From the NCBI RefSeq assembly GCF_018881715.1, contig NZ_JACVPW010000013.1, positions 1 to 64,000 of the forward strand: a stretch of DNA of 64,000 nt, in the 5' to 3' direction. Every line of letters starts with the position of its first letter. The stretch's first letter is position 1. This document shows positions 10,601-17,959 of the stretch, piece after piece. The position numbers and the translations under genes are program-made. Source of the stretch: Polynucleobacter parvulilacunae (GTDB lineage Bacteria > Pseudomonadota > Gammaproteobacteria > Burkholderiales > Burkholderiaceae). The notes under the pieces are model-generated. The model saw nothing but the letters and a program-made list of their open reading frames with translations. It was not told the DNA's origin and did no database searches.

Positions 10601-11659
10601 GAGCATGGGCGCCAGTTGGAGGTGGAGCGCAACTTAGCGCGTTTACGTTCAGAGTATGGGCAAACTGCCCGCAGCGCCTTCCAAGCGATTGCTCAGGAAA
10701 CTGCCCAGGTAGAGCTAGGAGTTGAGCCGCCAGTAGGTAAATCCAATATCAATGAGAGCGTAAAGACCGCTGATGCCACACGCAAAGTCGAGCAGGGCGG
10801 TTACCGCTCCTGGGAGTTTGGTGAGCTGCCTGAAACTTTAGAGATTCAAAAGGGCAATAAAACGCTATTTGGCTACCCCGCATTAGTTGACCGAGTTGAT
10901 TTCTGTGATCTTGAAGTGTTTGATGATTTAGAAGAGGCACGTAAACAGCATGCCCTTGGATTGCGTCGCTTATTTGCCCTGAGTAATAAAGACACACTCA
11001 AAGCTTTACAAAAACAGTTGCCCGGCATTCGTGAGCTGGGATTGTTATTTATTAATGTGGGATCCGTTGATGGCTTAATTGATCAGATACTCAATCTTGC
11101 TCTTGAACGTGCATTTATGAGTGAACCTCTTCCAGTAAATGCCGAACAATTTGCGGAGCGATTACAGGCCGGCAAACCTAGGTTGGCTCTTATTGCGCAA
11201 GAGATTTCACGTCACGCATTAAATGCGTTACAGGCCCATGCAGATCTGCAGAAAAAAGTTGCCAGCTCAAAAGCCGCTTCGCCAACTGCCTATACGGATA
11301 TTCAGACGCAGATGCAGGGGCTGGTATTTCCGAAGTTCGTTGCTGACATACCGTATGCCCAATTGGTCCACGTGCCGCGTTATCTGAAGGCTATTGCCAT
11401 GCGAATCGATAAATTGCGCTCCAACCCAAGCCGTGATGCGCAATGTCAAAAGGATTGGGAATCTGTAGCTCGCCCATGGCAAAAGCTGATGCAAGTTAAC
11501 AAGGGTGCCGCATCGTACGTAATGTCTGAGGATCAGGCTTTGACGGATTTCCGGTGGCAGCTAGAAGAGTTGAGGGTGGCTTTATATGCCCAAGAGCTCA
11601 AAACCCCAACCCCGATGTCCTTAAAGCGCCTTGAAAAGGTATTGGCGAGCTTGCGCTAA
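7610..11659 (+). CDS. hrpA: ATP-dependent RNA helicase HrpA (DEAH box)
   Basis: A DEAH/RHA-type RNA helicase of about 1350 residues, matching full-length HrpA, which in E. coli resolves stalled ribosomes and processes some mRNAs. Visible motifs are Walker A (GETGSGKTTQ), the DEAH box (IIDEAHERSLN), motif III SAT (TSATIDAQRF), and motif VI (QRAGRCGRV). The OB-fold and the DUF3418 C-terminal extension follow. The start is uncertain: a GTG at 7574 is in frame, but the ATG at 7610 is preferred because it leaves more promoter room from divergent argA. Neither has a clear Shine-Dalgarno sequence. Confidence 0.93.
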   Translation: MPKPVPASNTSRKLEIRFPEELPVSGQRQLIKDALQGHQVVIVCGETGSGKTTQLPKICLDLGRGTINGGKLIGHTQPRRIAATATAKRIAQELGSPIGQDVGYQVRFADKTSNTASIKLMTDGILLAETQRDPQLRAYDTLIIDEAHERSLNIDFLLGYLRQLLPKRPDLKLIITSATIDAQRFAEHFAMNGKVAPVIEVSGRLFPVEQRYSPLEPDAKSESKPDGKKESKTAKEIPDAVTEEIARLWREGAAGTGDVLVFLPGEREIRDCAEALRKDHVLQQRFHPEILSLFARQSVAEQERVFSPGNGRRIILTTNVAETSLTVPNIRYVIDSGLARVKRYSYRNKVEQLQIESISQAAANQRAGRCGRVSDGICVRLYSEQDYQGRPKFTDPEILRSSLAAVLLRMSSLRLPKIQHFPFIDKPLGRAIADGVQLLDELGAIEFDESDPTDGKDINNSFKLTATGKQLADLPLDPRIGRMLLAAKEHNALKEVTIIASALATQDPRDRPMDQAAAADQAHLQFADERSEFLSFVKLWNWYQDALQHKHSNRQLENLCKSKFLSPRRLREWRDVHGQLHTMLGEKGWKENGLAATYEQVHLSLLTGLLGYVAKKEEDEKSQDRNSKTGGYVGARGIRPFIWPGSTIGKKAGAWILAGELQETNRMYARTIAKIEPQWVERVAAHRLIKSLSDPFWDNRQGEVMAFERGTLYGLPIYHGRRVRYEPHNPDEARELFIRQALVQEEMFGRMDTPALQRETETDAKKKYPNLFGFFWHNRRLIKEIEALEHRSRRPDVLVDDELLFAFYDSRIPKGVCSRESLNAWLTKKGGEDKNQGNELDAQLRLEKADLMRHEAAGITVDRYPKTMLVGGAQLSLTYHFEPGSPKDGVTLVVPLTQLNQVDGRRCEWLVPGMCEEKVLLLLKSLPQKLRRHCVPLPDYAKSFLERKLEEKQFGTGDFLDSLINDIRKERGLEIKRTDFRPESLPLHSSMNFRLIDEHGRQLEVERNLARLRSEYGQTARSAFQAIAQETAQVELGVEPPVGKSNINESVKTADATRKVEQGGYRSWEFGELPETLEIQKGNKTLFGYPALVDRVDFCDLEVFDDLEEARKQHALGLRRLFALSNKDTLKALQKQLPGIRELGLLFINVGSVDGLIDQILNLALERAFMSEPLPVNAEQFAERLQAGKPRLALIAQEISRHALNALQAHADLQKKVASSKAASPTAYTDIQTQMQGLVFPKFVADIPYAQLVHVPRYLKAIAMRIDKLRSNPSRDAQCQKDWESVARPWQKLMQVNKGAASYVMSEDQALTDFRWQLEELRVALYAQELKTPTPMSLKRLEKVLASLR

Positions 11660-11730
11660 GTCAAAAACCTAAGCATATCCATTGAGCTGTAGAGGTCAAT
11701 TTAGCCCCTCTGAATGCTTACAATAGAGAC

Positions 11731-12777
11731 ATGTATACATTTATCAAGAATAGAGGTTTTCGCACAATTGCGACCTCTGCATTATTTGCACTTCTGTTGG
11801 CTAATCAAAACGCCTTTGCGCAAGCCGCTAATGTTGCAACAGCAGCAACATCGGCAAACTCTGCAAATCAACCAAAGCTGGCAGTGATTCTCAACTCAGG
11901 TGCAGCCTCAGTCAGCTTGATTGATATGAGTACCCGTGAGGTGGTGAAAACGATTCCAGTTGGCAAAGAGCCTCATCACTTGATGATTACCCCTGATCAA
12001 AAAACATTACTCATTGCAAACGCAGCTGGCAATGATGTTGTATTGATGAACCCAACTACTGGTGAGTTGAACGGCAAAATTCCGAACATCATTGACCCTT
12101 ATCAAATTGGTTACTCACCAAACCACAAATGGTTCGTAGCAAACGGCAACCGTTTGGACCGTGTAGATATTTATGCTGCTAATGGTGCCGATCTTAAATT
12201 GGCTAAGACGGTGAAGTTAGCAAAGACACCAAGTCATATTGCTTTCACTGCTGATAGCAAGATTGCTTTTATTACCTTGCAAGATTCTAATGAGCTCTCG
12301 GCAATTGACCTTGATACCCAAAACGTATTGTGGACCATGCCTACAGGAAAAGTGCCTGCTGGTTTATGGATGACTCCTGGCGACCAGTATTTATTGGTAG
12401 GCATCACAGGCGAAGATTATGTTCAGGTCATCGACTGGAAAACTCGCAAAGAAGTAAAGCGCATCCCAACAGGTAAAGGCGCACACAACTTCCGTCCTTT
12501 AGGGGATAAGAAGCACGTCTTCGTGAGTAACCGTATCGCCTCCACAATTAGCTTGATTAATATGCAAACCTTGGAGAAGGTTGGCGATATCACAGGCCTA
12601 CCGGCAGGTCCAGACGATATGGAAATCACGCCTGATGGCAAAACTCTGTGGGTTACTTTTCGCTTCTCTAAGAAGGTGGGCGTGATTGATATTCCATCTA
12701 TGAAGTTAGTTGCCGTGATTCCAGTAGGTAAGTCTCCACATGGTGTGTTCTTTACTCCAAGGGCTGGATGGGAATAA
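11731..12777 (+). CDS. Secreted YncE-like beta-propeller protein
   Basis: A 348-residue exported protein. Residues 1-32 form a signal peptide ending near AFAQA. The rest is a run of beta-propeller blades of the YVTN/NHL type, seen in repeated units such as KTIPVGKEPHHLMITPDQKTLLIAN and KLVAVIPVGKSPHGVFFTP. Such proteins are periplasmic; some act in PQQ-linked catabolism, others bind DNA or other proteins. No enzyme active site is visible. It is followed within 8 bases by a polysaccharide deacetylase, suggesting an operon with an envelope role. Confidence 0.8.
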   Translation: MYTFIKNRGFRTIATSALFALLLANQNAFAQAANVATAATSANSANQPKLAVILNSGAASVSLIDMSTREVVKTIPVGKEPHHLMITPDQKTLLIANAAGNDVVLMNPTTGELNGKIPNIIDPYQIGYSPNHKWFVANGNRLDRVDIYAANGADLKLAKTVKLAKTPSHIAFTADSKIAFITLQDSNELSAIDLDTQNVLWTMPTGKVPAGLWMTPGDQYLLVGITGEDYVQVIDWKTRKEVKRIPTGKGAHNFRPLGDKKHVFVSNRIASTISLINMQTLEKVGDITGLPAGPDDMEITPDGKTLWVTFRFSKKVGVIDIPSMKLVAVIPVGKSPHGVFFTPRAGWE

Positions 12778-12784
12778 GTAAGTG

Positions 12785-13561
12785 ATGAATCATCAATTGA
12801 TCGTCCGTATTGCAGCCGCGCTTTTGCTCGGCTGTTTTTCATTGGGCACTATTGCGCAAGCGGAATGCAGTAAGAAGGTTTATTTAACTTTTGATACCGG
12901 CAATATGTCTGTAGCAGAAAAAGTGGCGGAGATTCTGAAGCGACAAAACGTGAAAGCTACTTTTTTCTTGGCGAATGAAAAAACCTTTCGCGGCGACTTT
13001 TCTTTAGATGATTCTTGGAAAGCCTATTGGCAAGAGCGCGTTAAAGAAGGTCATCACTTCGGTAGCCATACTTATGACCATACGTATTTCGTGAAAGATG
13101 GACCAAAGGGTGAGGTGTTTGAGAAACCTCAATTTGGTCCAAAAGCAGGCATGACGATTCTCTATAACGAAGCAGCCATGTGTAAAGAAATCCGCAGGGT
13201 AGATCAGCGCTTTCAGGAGCTCACAGATCATCCGATTCAAAAGATATGGCGCGCACCGGGCGGCAAAACTTCGCCCACCTTGATTCGGATGGGCGATATG
13301 TGCGGCTATCAGCACATTGGCTGGGCTCCCGCTGGTTTTTTGGGGGATGAGTTGAATTCCGACAAACATCCCAATGACGCTCTTTTGAATAAAGCCACTA
13401 GAGATCTGAAGGATGGCGACATTACCATGGCCCACTTAGGCATTTGGTCTAGAAAAGACCCTTGGGCACCCGCTGTTTTGGAGCAGCTCATCATCAATCT
13501 CAAGGGGCGCGGCTTCTGCTTTGGGCTCCTGCCCAAGAATTTCCCAAATCCAGCAAAATAA
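12785..13561 (+). CDS. Exported polysaccharide deacetylase family protein
   Basis: A carbohydrate esterase family 4 (NodB-type) protein of 258 residues with a signal peptide (RIAAALLLGCFSLGTIAQA). The catalytic core shows motif 1 LTFDTGN (D-D pair changed to D-T-G), motif 2 SHTYDHTY with the metal-binding HxxxH pattern, and motif 3 WRAPGGK. It would remove acetyl groups from a periplasmic or secreted glycan; the substrate is unknown. A GTG three bases upstream is an alternative start. Gaps of 7 and 3 bases to its neighbours indicate cotranscription. Confidence 0.85.
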   Translation: MNHQLIVRIAAALLLGCFSLGTIAQAECSKKVYLTFDTGNMSVAEKVAEILKRQNVKATFFLANEKTFRGDFSLDDSWKAYWQERVKEGHHFGSHTYDHTYFVKDGPKGEVFEKPQFGPKAGMTILYNEAAMCKEIRRVDQRFQELTDHPIQKIWRAPGGKTSPTLIRMGDMCGYQHIGWAPAGFLGDELNSDKHPNDALLNKATRDLKDGDITMAHLGIWSRKDPWAPAVLEQLIINLKGRGFCFGLLPKNFPNPAK

Positions 13562-13564
13562 GAC

Positions 13565-14536
13565 ATGGATTTCAACGCGATCACCTCCTTAATTTCAGAC
13601 GCTTACGCCAGCGTTCAGGAGTTTCTATTTTCCAATGTCGTTGGTCCGATTCTGTATGAGTTTGATTTGATGTCTTGGGCTGAAGATCTCTTCGATGGCA
13701 TCGATTGGTTTTTGTTTGGCTGCATTCAGATTTTCTTAATTGTCTTTGTACTCAGGACCTGGGAAAGGCTTGCTCCAGCAGAAAAGCAAGAACGCTTTGC
13801 AAAAGCGAGCAGGGCGGATATGTTCTACACCTTGTTTCATCGCCTGGGAATATTTCACGGACTTATATTTATTGCACTATCGGGATTCTTCTTTGAAATC
13901 GATTCCATTCTGCACGACTTTCGTTTTGGTCGATTGAATGTAGAGTCCTGGTGGCCAGGGGTGAGCTCAATTCCGGTGGTGAGCTTCTTGATTTATCTAG
14001 TGCTGCTAGATTTCGTTGATTACCTTTACCATCGCGCTTCACATACCTTTAACTGGTGGTGGCAACTACATGCTTTGCATCACAGTCAAACCATCATGAC
14101 TGCTTGGTCAGATAACCGAAATCACATTATTGATGACATCATGCGCGCGAGTTTTATGGCCTTCTTTGCGCTCTTATTTGGTGTTTCTCCAGGGCAATTC
14201 ATTATGTTGATTGCGCTCAGCCAATTTATTCAAAGCTGGCAGCATGCCAATATCAAAGTTCACTTGGGGCCTGCAAAATATCTATTGATCTCCCCAATGT
14301 TTCATCGCATGCACCATGCAGTCGGGTATGGTCATGAGGCCAAGGGCAAGCCAGGTGTTCTAGGCGGCTGTAATTTTGGTATTTTGTTTCCATGGTGGGA
14401 CATGCTGTTTAGAACGGCCATCTTCCCCAAAGAGGTCTATCCTACAGGCGTAAGAAATTTAACCGTCTCACACAATATCTTTACCCAACAATGGCAAGGC
14501 TTGGTTCGTGCCCTTAAAGAAATCATGCCTAAGTAG
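13565..14536 (+). CDS. Sterol desaturase / fatty acid hydroxylase family membrane protein
   Basis: A 323-residue integral membrane di-iron enzyme. Four or more hydrophobic segments are visible (for example FGCIQIFLIVFVL and VVSFLIYLVLLDFV). The His clusters typical of the superfamily are present: HRASH, HALHHSQ and HRMHHAVGYGHEAKG. The substrate in bacteria is a lipid or hopanoid-type molecule and cannot be told from sequence. It starts 3 bases after the deacetylase stop. An unusual tandem repeat follows its stop codon. Confidence 0.85.
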   Translation: MDFNAITSLISDAYASVQEFLFSNVVGPILYEFDLMSWAEDLFDGIDWFLFGCIQIFLIVFVLRTWERLAPAEKQERFAKASRADMFYTLFHRLGIFHGLIFIALSGFFFEIDSILHDFRFGRLNVESWWPGVSSIPVVSFLIYLVLLDFVDYLYHRASHTFNWWWQLHALHHSQTIMTAWSDNRNHIIDDIMRASFMAFFALLFGVSPGQFIMLIALSQFIQSWQHANIKVHLGPAKYLLISPMFHRMHHAVGYGHEAKGKPGVLGGCNFGILFPWWDMLFRTAIFPKEVYPTGVRNLTVSHNIFTQQWQGLVRALKEIMPK

Positions 14537-14547
14537 GTTTACTGACT

Positions 14548-14587
14548 GGGTAATCGGGTAATGGAGTAATGGGGTAATAGGGCAATA
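14548..14587. repeat. Five 8-bp tandem repeats between two genes
   Basis: Five successive units, GGGTAATC, GGGTAATG, GAGTAATG, GGGTAATA and GGGCAATA, fill most of the 59-base gap between the hydroxylase stop and the next start. The last copy runs into the AGGAG ribosome-binding site of the EI24 gene. Units carry in-frame-independent TAA and AATG trinucleotides. Confidence 0.85.
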
Positions 14588-14595
14588 GGAGTTGT

Positions 14596-15465
14596 ATGGT
14601 CGGATTGCAGCAGGTATTCAAATCGTTTGGCATGGCTTTGGTTGGGACCATGCATCCACGCATGCTCTGGCTAAGCTTAAGGCCATTTCTGATCGTCTCC
14701 GTTTTATGGGGTGTGCTGATTTGGCTCACATGGACGCCAGCGCTTGAAGCGCTCAGTATTTTTCTAACCACCTCCATCTTTACGAGCTGGATACAGGAGG
14801 GGCTTATTTGGGCCGGCTTTGAAAATGCCAGAGCATGGATTGCGCCTCTCTTTTTTGTCATGCTGATCATTCCGTTAATCACGATCAGCTTGCTTGTGTT
14901 TATCGCTTTTTCAACTGTTCCTGCGATCGTCAAAATCGCCTCTAGACAATCTCAATTTCATGATCTTGAATGTAAGCGGGGCGGCGGTTTCTTTGGTAGC
15001 TTGATTTACTCCTTGTGGTCAGCGCTCATTTGTTTAGTGTTGGTGATGTTGACCTTGCCCGTATGGTGGGTGCCTCCTTTAGTGGCAGTATTGCCACCAT
15101 TGCTTTGGGGTTGGTTAACGATGCGCCTGATGTCGTATGACGTATTGGCCAAACATGCCAGCACTGAAGAGCGTGATCTGCTGCTTCAAAAGTATCACTG
15201 GCCTTTGCTCTGCATGGGTATTGCCTCGGGGATGTTGGGTGCAGTGCCTACTTTCTTCTGGGCCACCTCCGCCTTGGCTCTAGTCCTATTTCCGATTGTG
15301 AGTTTTGTGGCGCTTTGGATTTATTCTTTAATTTTCGTGTTTGCTGCCCTCTGGTTTAGCTACTTCTTGTTAGATGCACTCAAGCAACTAAGAGAAGAGG
15401 AATTGAATAAGGCACTTACAGTGGATTCACGTGTTGTTGATATGGAACTCCCTTACCATGGTTGA
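14596..15465 (+). CDS. EI24-domain inner-membrane protein (CysZ-like)
   Basis: A 289-residue polytopic membrane protein with at least five hydrophobic segments, fitting the EI24/CysZ family (Pfam EI24). In E. coli CysZ takes up sulfate, but most betaproteobacterial members have no tested role. No cysteine-synthesis genes are nearby, so a sulfate role is not supported by context. The AGGAG site directly upstream supports the ATG at 14596. Its last eight bases overlap the start of the next gene. Confidence 0.8.
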   Translation: MVGLQQVFKSFGMALVGTMHPRMLWLSLRPFLIVSVLWGVLIWLTWTPALEALSIFLTTSIFTSWIQEGLIWAGFENARAWIAPLFFVMLIIPLITISLLVFIAFSTVPAIVKIASRQSQFHDLECKRGGGFFGSLIYSLWSALICLVLVMLTLPVWWVPPLVAVLPPLLWGWLTMRLMSYDVLAKHASTEERDLLLQKYHWPLLCMGIASGMLGAVPTFFWATSALALVLFPIVSFVALWIYSLIFVFAALWFSYFLLDALKQLREEELNKALTVDSRVVDMELPYHG

Positions 15466-16324
15466 TGCAATCAAAAAAGTTGAAATTGACGAACCAAAAG
15501 ATGTAGCAGCTGCAGCACAACGTCGCTTCGGTTTAATCGTGATTGGCGATGAGATTTTGTCAGGACGTCGCCAAGATAAACACATGAGCAAGCTGATTGA
15601 GTTGCTCAATGAGCGCGGCCTCATTCTTGCTTGGGCGAAATACGTTGCAGATGATGCTGCACAAATCACTGCTACGCTAAAGGAGAGCTTTGCAAGCGGA
15701 GACGTTGTATTTAGTACTGGCGGTATAGGCGCAACACCAGATGATCACACCCGCCAATGCGCAGCACTCGCATTGGGAACTAAAACCGAATTACATCCTA
15801 CTGCGCAAGAGTTGATTGCCGGCCGCATTCAGTCGATGGCAGAGGGCGATCCGATTAAGGCAGATTTAAATACTCCCGAGAATCAACATCGCTTCAAGAT
15901 GGGAGAGTTTCCGATTGGCAGTGAAATCATTCCGAATCCATACAACCAGATTCCGGGATTTCGAATTCAAGAGCATCACTTTGTTCCCGGCTTTCCAGTG
16001 ATGGCTGCGCCGATGATGGCTTGGTGTCTGGATACACATTACAAGGATCTTTTCCATCAAGAGAATTGGGCAGAGCAGAGTTTCATCGTTCCCAAGGGCA
16101 TTGAATCGACTTTGACGCCCTTAATGGAGCATATAGAAGCTAATTTTCCTGGGGTGAAGGTCTTTAGCCTGCCATCTGTAGGCGATTCCAGCAGGGGCGG
16201 TGTCTACGCCCAACGCCATATTGAATTGGGCATTAAGGGCAATGCAAACCTTCTGGAAAGTGCTTGGATTGCCTTGAGAGCGGGCACCCAGGAGTTGGGT
16301 TATGAAATCCACGACATCAGCTGA
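15458..16324 (+). CDS. CinA-like molybdopterin-binding domain protein
   Basis: A 288-residue protein made of a single MoCF-biosynthesis / CinA N-terminal domain. The core reads FGLIVIGDEILSGRRQDKH near the start, with VVFSTGGIGATPDDHT about 80 residues in, both typical of the fold. It lacks the C-terminal deamidase domain of full CinA. Such stand-alone proteins are often annotated as competence/damage-inducible protein A, and the enzymatic role is uncertain. The ATG at 15458 overlaps the previous gene by 8 bases, pointing to translational coupling. The next gene, glnA, is separated by an operator-bearing gap. Confidence 0.82.
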   Translation: MVDAIKKVEIDEPKDVAAAAQRRFGLIVIGDEILSGRRQDKHMSKLIELLNERGLILAWAKYVADDAAQITATLKESFASGDVVFSTGGIGATPDDHTRQCAALALGTKTELHPTAQELIAGRIQSMAEGDPIKADLNTPENQHRFKMGEFPIGSEIIPNPYNQIPGFRIQEHHFVPGFPVMAAPMMAWCLDTHYKDLFHQENWAEQSFIVPKGIESTLTPLMEHIEANFPGVKVFSLPSVGDSSRGGVYAQRHIELGIKGNANLLESAWIALRAGTQELGYEIHDIS

Positions 16325-16328
16325 ATCT

Positions 16329-16351
16329 ATTTGCACTAATATGGTGCAAAT
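16329..16351. promoter_or_regulatory. Putative NtrC operator 1 upstream of glnA
   Basis: Inverted repeat with arms ATTTGCAC and GTGCAAAT around a 7-base spacer. The central 17 bases (16332-16348) match the enterobacterial NtrC consensus TGCACY-N5-RGTGCA at every fixed position. It starts four bases after the upstream stop codon. Confidence 0.7.
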
Positions 16352-16383
16352 AGGAGTATTTGAGCTTGTATAAGGGATATTTG

Positions 16384-16400
16384 GGCACTTAAACAGTGCA
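16384..16400. promoter_or_regulatory. Putative NtrC operator 2 upstream of glnA
   Basis: GGCACTTAAACAGTGCA matches the NtrC consensus except for the first base. Its centre is 52 bases (about five helical turns) from the centre of operator 1, so bound dimers would lie on the same DNA face, as in the E. coli glnA enhancer. Confidence 0.6.
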
Positions 16401-16450
16401 ATAATGGCAGTTCCCATTTGTTTGCTTCAGTAAATTACATACATCCATTA

Positions 16451-16464
16451 GGCATGTTTGATGC
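16451..16464 (+). promoter_or_regulatory. Weak candidate sigma-54 (-24/-12) promoter of glnA
   Basis: GG (16451-16452) and GC (16463-16464) are separated by 10 bases, the spacing of a -24/-12 element, within AGGCATGTTTGATGCC. The match to TGGCAC-N5-TTGCA is partial. The position relative to the two operators (about -136 and -84) resembles known glnA promoters. A sigma-70 promoter is an equal possibility. Confidence 0.3.
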
Positions 16465-16529
16465 CTGGAATAAACAAGGGTGTATGCCTTGAGTTTTGAT
16501 TCCGAATTTAGTTAATAGAGGAGATTTGC

Positions 16530-17945
16530 ATGACGAAGACCGTCGCTGATGTGATGAAGTTAGTTAAAGAGAAAGAATGTACTTTCGTTGATTTCCGCTT
16601 TGTAGATACAAAGGGTAAAGAACAGCACACGACAGTTCCTATCTCTGCTTTTGACGAAGATAAATTTGAGAGCGGTCATGCATTTGACGGCTCTTCTATT
16701 GCTGGATGGAAGGGTATTGAAGCTTCTGACATGTTGCTCAGACCAGATCCAACGGCTGCTTATATCGATCCATTCTATGAAGAGCCAACATTAGTGTTGA
16801 CTTGTGACGTAATCGAGCCAGCAGATGGCAAAGGTTACGATCGTGACCCACGTTCTATCGCAAAGCGCGCAGAAGCGTATTTGAAGAGCACAGGCTTGGG
16901 TGATACAGCTTACTTTGGTCCAGAGCCAGAATTCTTTATTTTTGACGGCGTTCGTTGGGGTGCTGACATGCAGGGTTGCTTCGTGAAGATTGATTCCGAA
17001 GAGGCTCCATGGTCTTCAGCTGCTGAAATCGAAGGTGGTAACACTGGTCACCGTCCAGGTAAAAAAGGTGGCTACTTCCCAGTTGCTCCAGTAGATACAT
17101 TCCAAGACATGCGTTCTGAAATGTGTTTGATTCTCGAATCACTGGGCATTCCAGTTGAAGTTCATCACCATGAAGTTGCTGGTCAAGGCCAAAACGAATT
17201 GGGTACAAAGTTCAGCACATTGGTACAGCGCGCTGACTGGACTATCTGGCAGAAATATGTTGTTCAAAACGTAGCCCACGCTTACGGCAAGACAGCAACA
17301 TTTATGCCTAAGCCAGTAGTTGGCGATAACGGTTCTGGTATGCACGTTCACCAATCTATTTGGAAGAACGGTGAGAACTTGTTTGCTGGTAACGGCTATG
17401 CAGGTTTGTCAGAGTTCGCATTGTTTTACATCGGCGGCATCATCAAGCACGCTAAAGCATTAAATGCGATTACTAACCCAGGTACAAACTCATACAAGCG
17501 TTTGGTTCCAGGCTTTGAGGCTCCAGTGAAGTTGGCCTACTCTGCACGTAACCGTTCTGCTTCGATTCGTATTCCACACGTTCCGAATCCTAAGGGTCGT
17601 CGTATTGAAACTCGTTTCCCAGATCCATTGGCTAACCCATACCTCTGCTTCTCAGCATTGATGATGGCTGGTTTGGACGGTGTTCAGAATAAGATTCATC
17701 CAGGCGAAGCTGCTGACAAGAACTTGTATGACTTGCCACCAGAAGAAGATGCAAAGATCCCAACCGTTTGCGCGAGCTTGGAAGAGGCATTGGACGCATT
17801 GAAGAAGGATCACGAGTTCTTGACTCGCGGTGGTGTATTCACTGAATCCATGATTGATGCATATATCAATTTGAAGATGGAAGATGTCACACGTTTCCGT
17901 ATGACAACTCACCCAATCGAATTTGATATGTACTACTCCCTGTAA
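16530..17945 (+). CDS. glnA: Glutamine synthetase, type I
   Basis: Makes glutamine from glutamate, ammonia and ATP; the main ammonia-assimilation enzyme. The 471-residue length fits GSI-beta. Visible are the DGSS segment ([10 protein letters not shown]), the metal and glutamate-binding PEPEFF motif, the [10 protein letters not shown] loop, and the adenylation-site tyrosine in [10 protein letters not shown] (near residue 400). The last means GlnE-type control is possible. A GAGGAG site precedes the ATG. Two NtrC-type operators lie upstream and a terminator lies just inside the next gene. Confidence 0.98.
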   Translation: MTKTVADVMKLVKEKECTFVDFRFVDTKGKEQHTTVPISAFDEDKFESGHAFDGSSIAGWKGIEASDMLLRPDPTAAYIDPFYEEPTLVLTCDVIEPADGKGYDRDPRSIAKRAEAYLKSTGLGDTAYFGPEPEFFIFDGVRWGADMQGCFVKIDSEEAPWSSAAEIEGGNTGHRPGKKGGYFPVAPVDTFQDMRSEMCLILESLGIPVEVHHHEVAGQGQNELGTKFSTLVQRADWTIWQKYVVQNVAHAYGKTATFMPKPVVGDNGSGMHVHQSIWKNGENLFAGNGYAGLSEFALFYIGGIIKHAKALNAITNPGTNSYKRLVPGFEAPVKLAYSARNRSASIRIPHVPNPKGRRIETRFPDPLANPYLCFSALMMAGLDGVQNKIHPGEAADKNLYDLPPEEDAKIPTVCASLEEALDALKKDHEFLTRGGVFTESMIDAYINLKMEDVTRFRMTTHPIEFDMYYSL

Positions 17946-17959
17946 GCGAAGGAGAGAAC

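Noticed and set aside
12785-13561. Calling the deacetylase a chitooligosaccharide (NodB) enzyme
   Set aside because: Only the family fold and metal motifs are visible; no nodulation or chitin context.
14596-15465. Calling the EI24 protein a sulfate transporter (CysZ)
   Set aside because: No cysteine or sulfate genes nearby and the family is functionally mixed.
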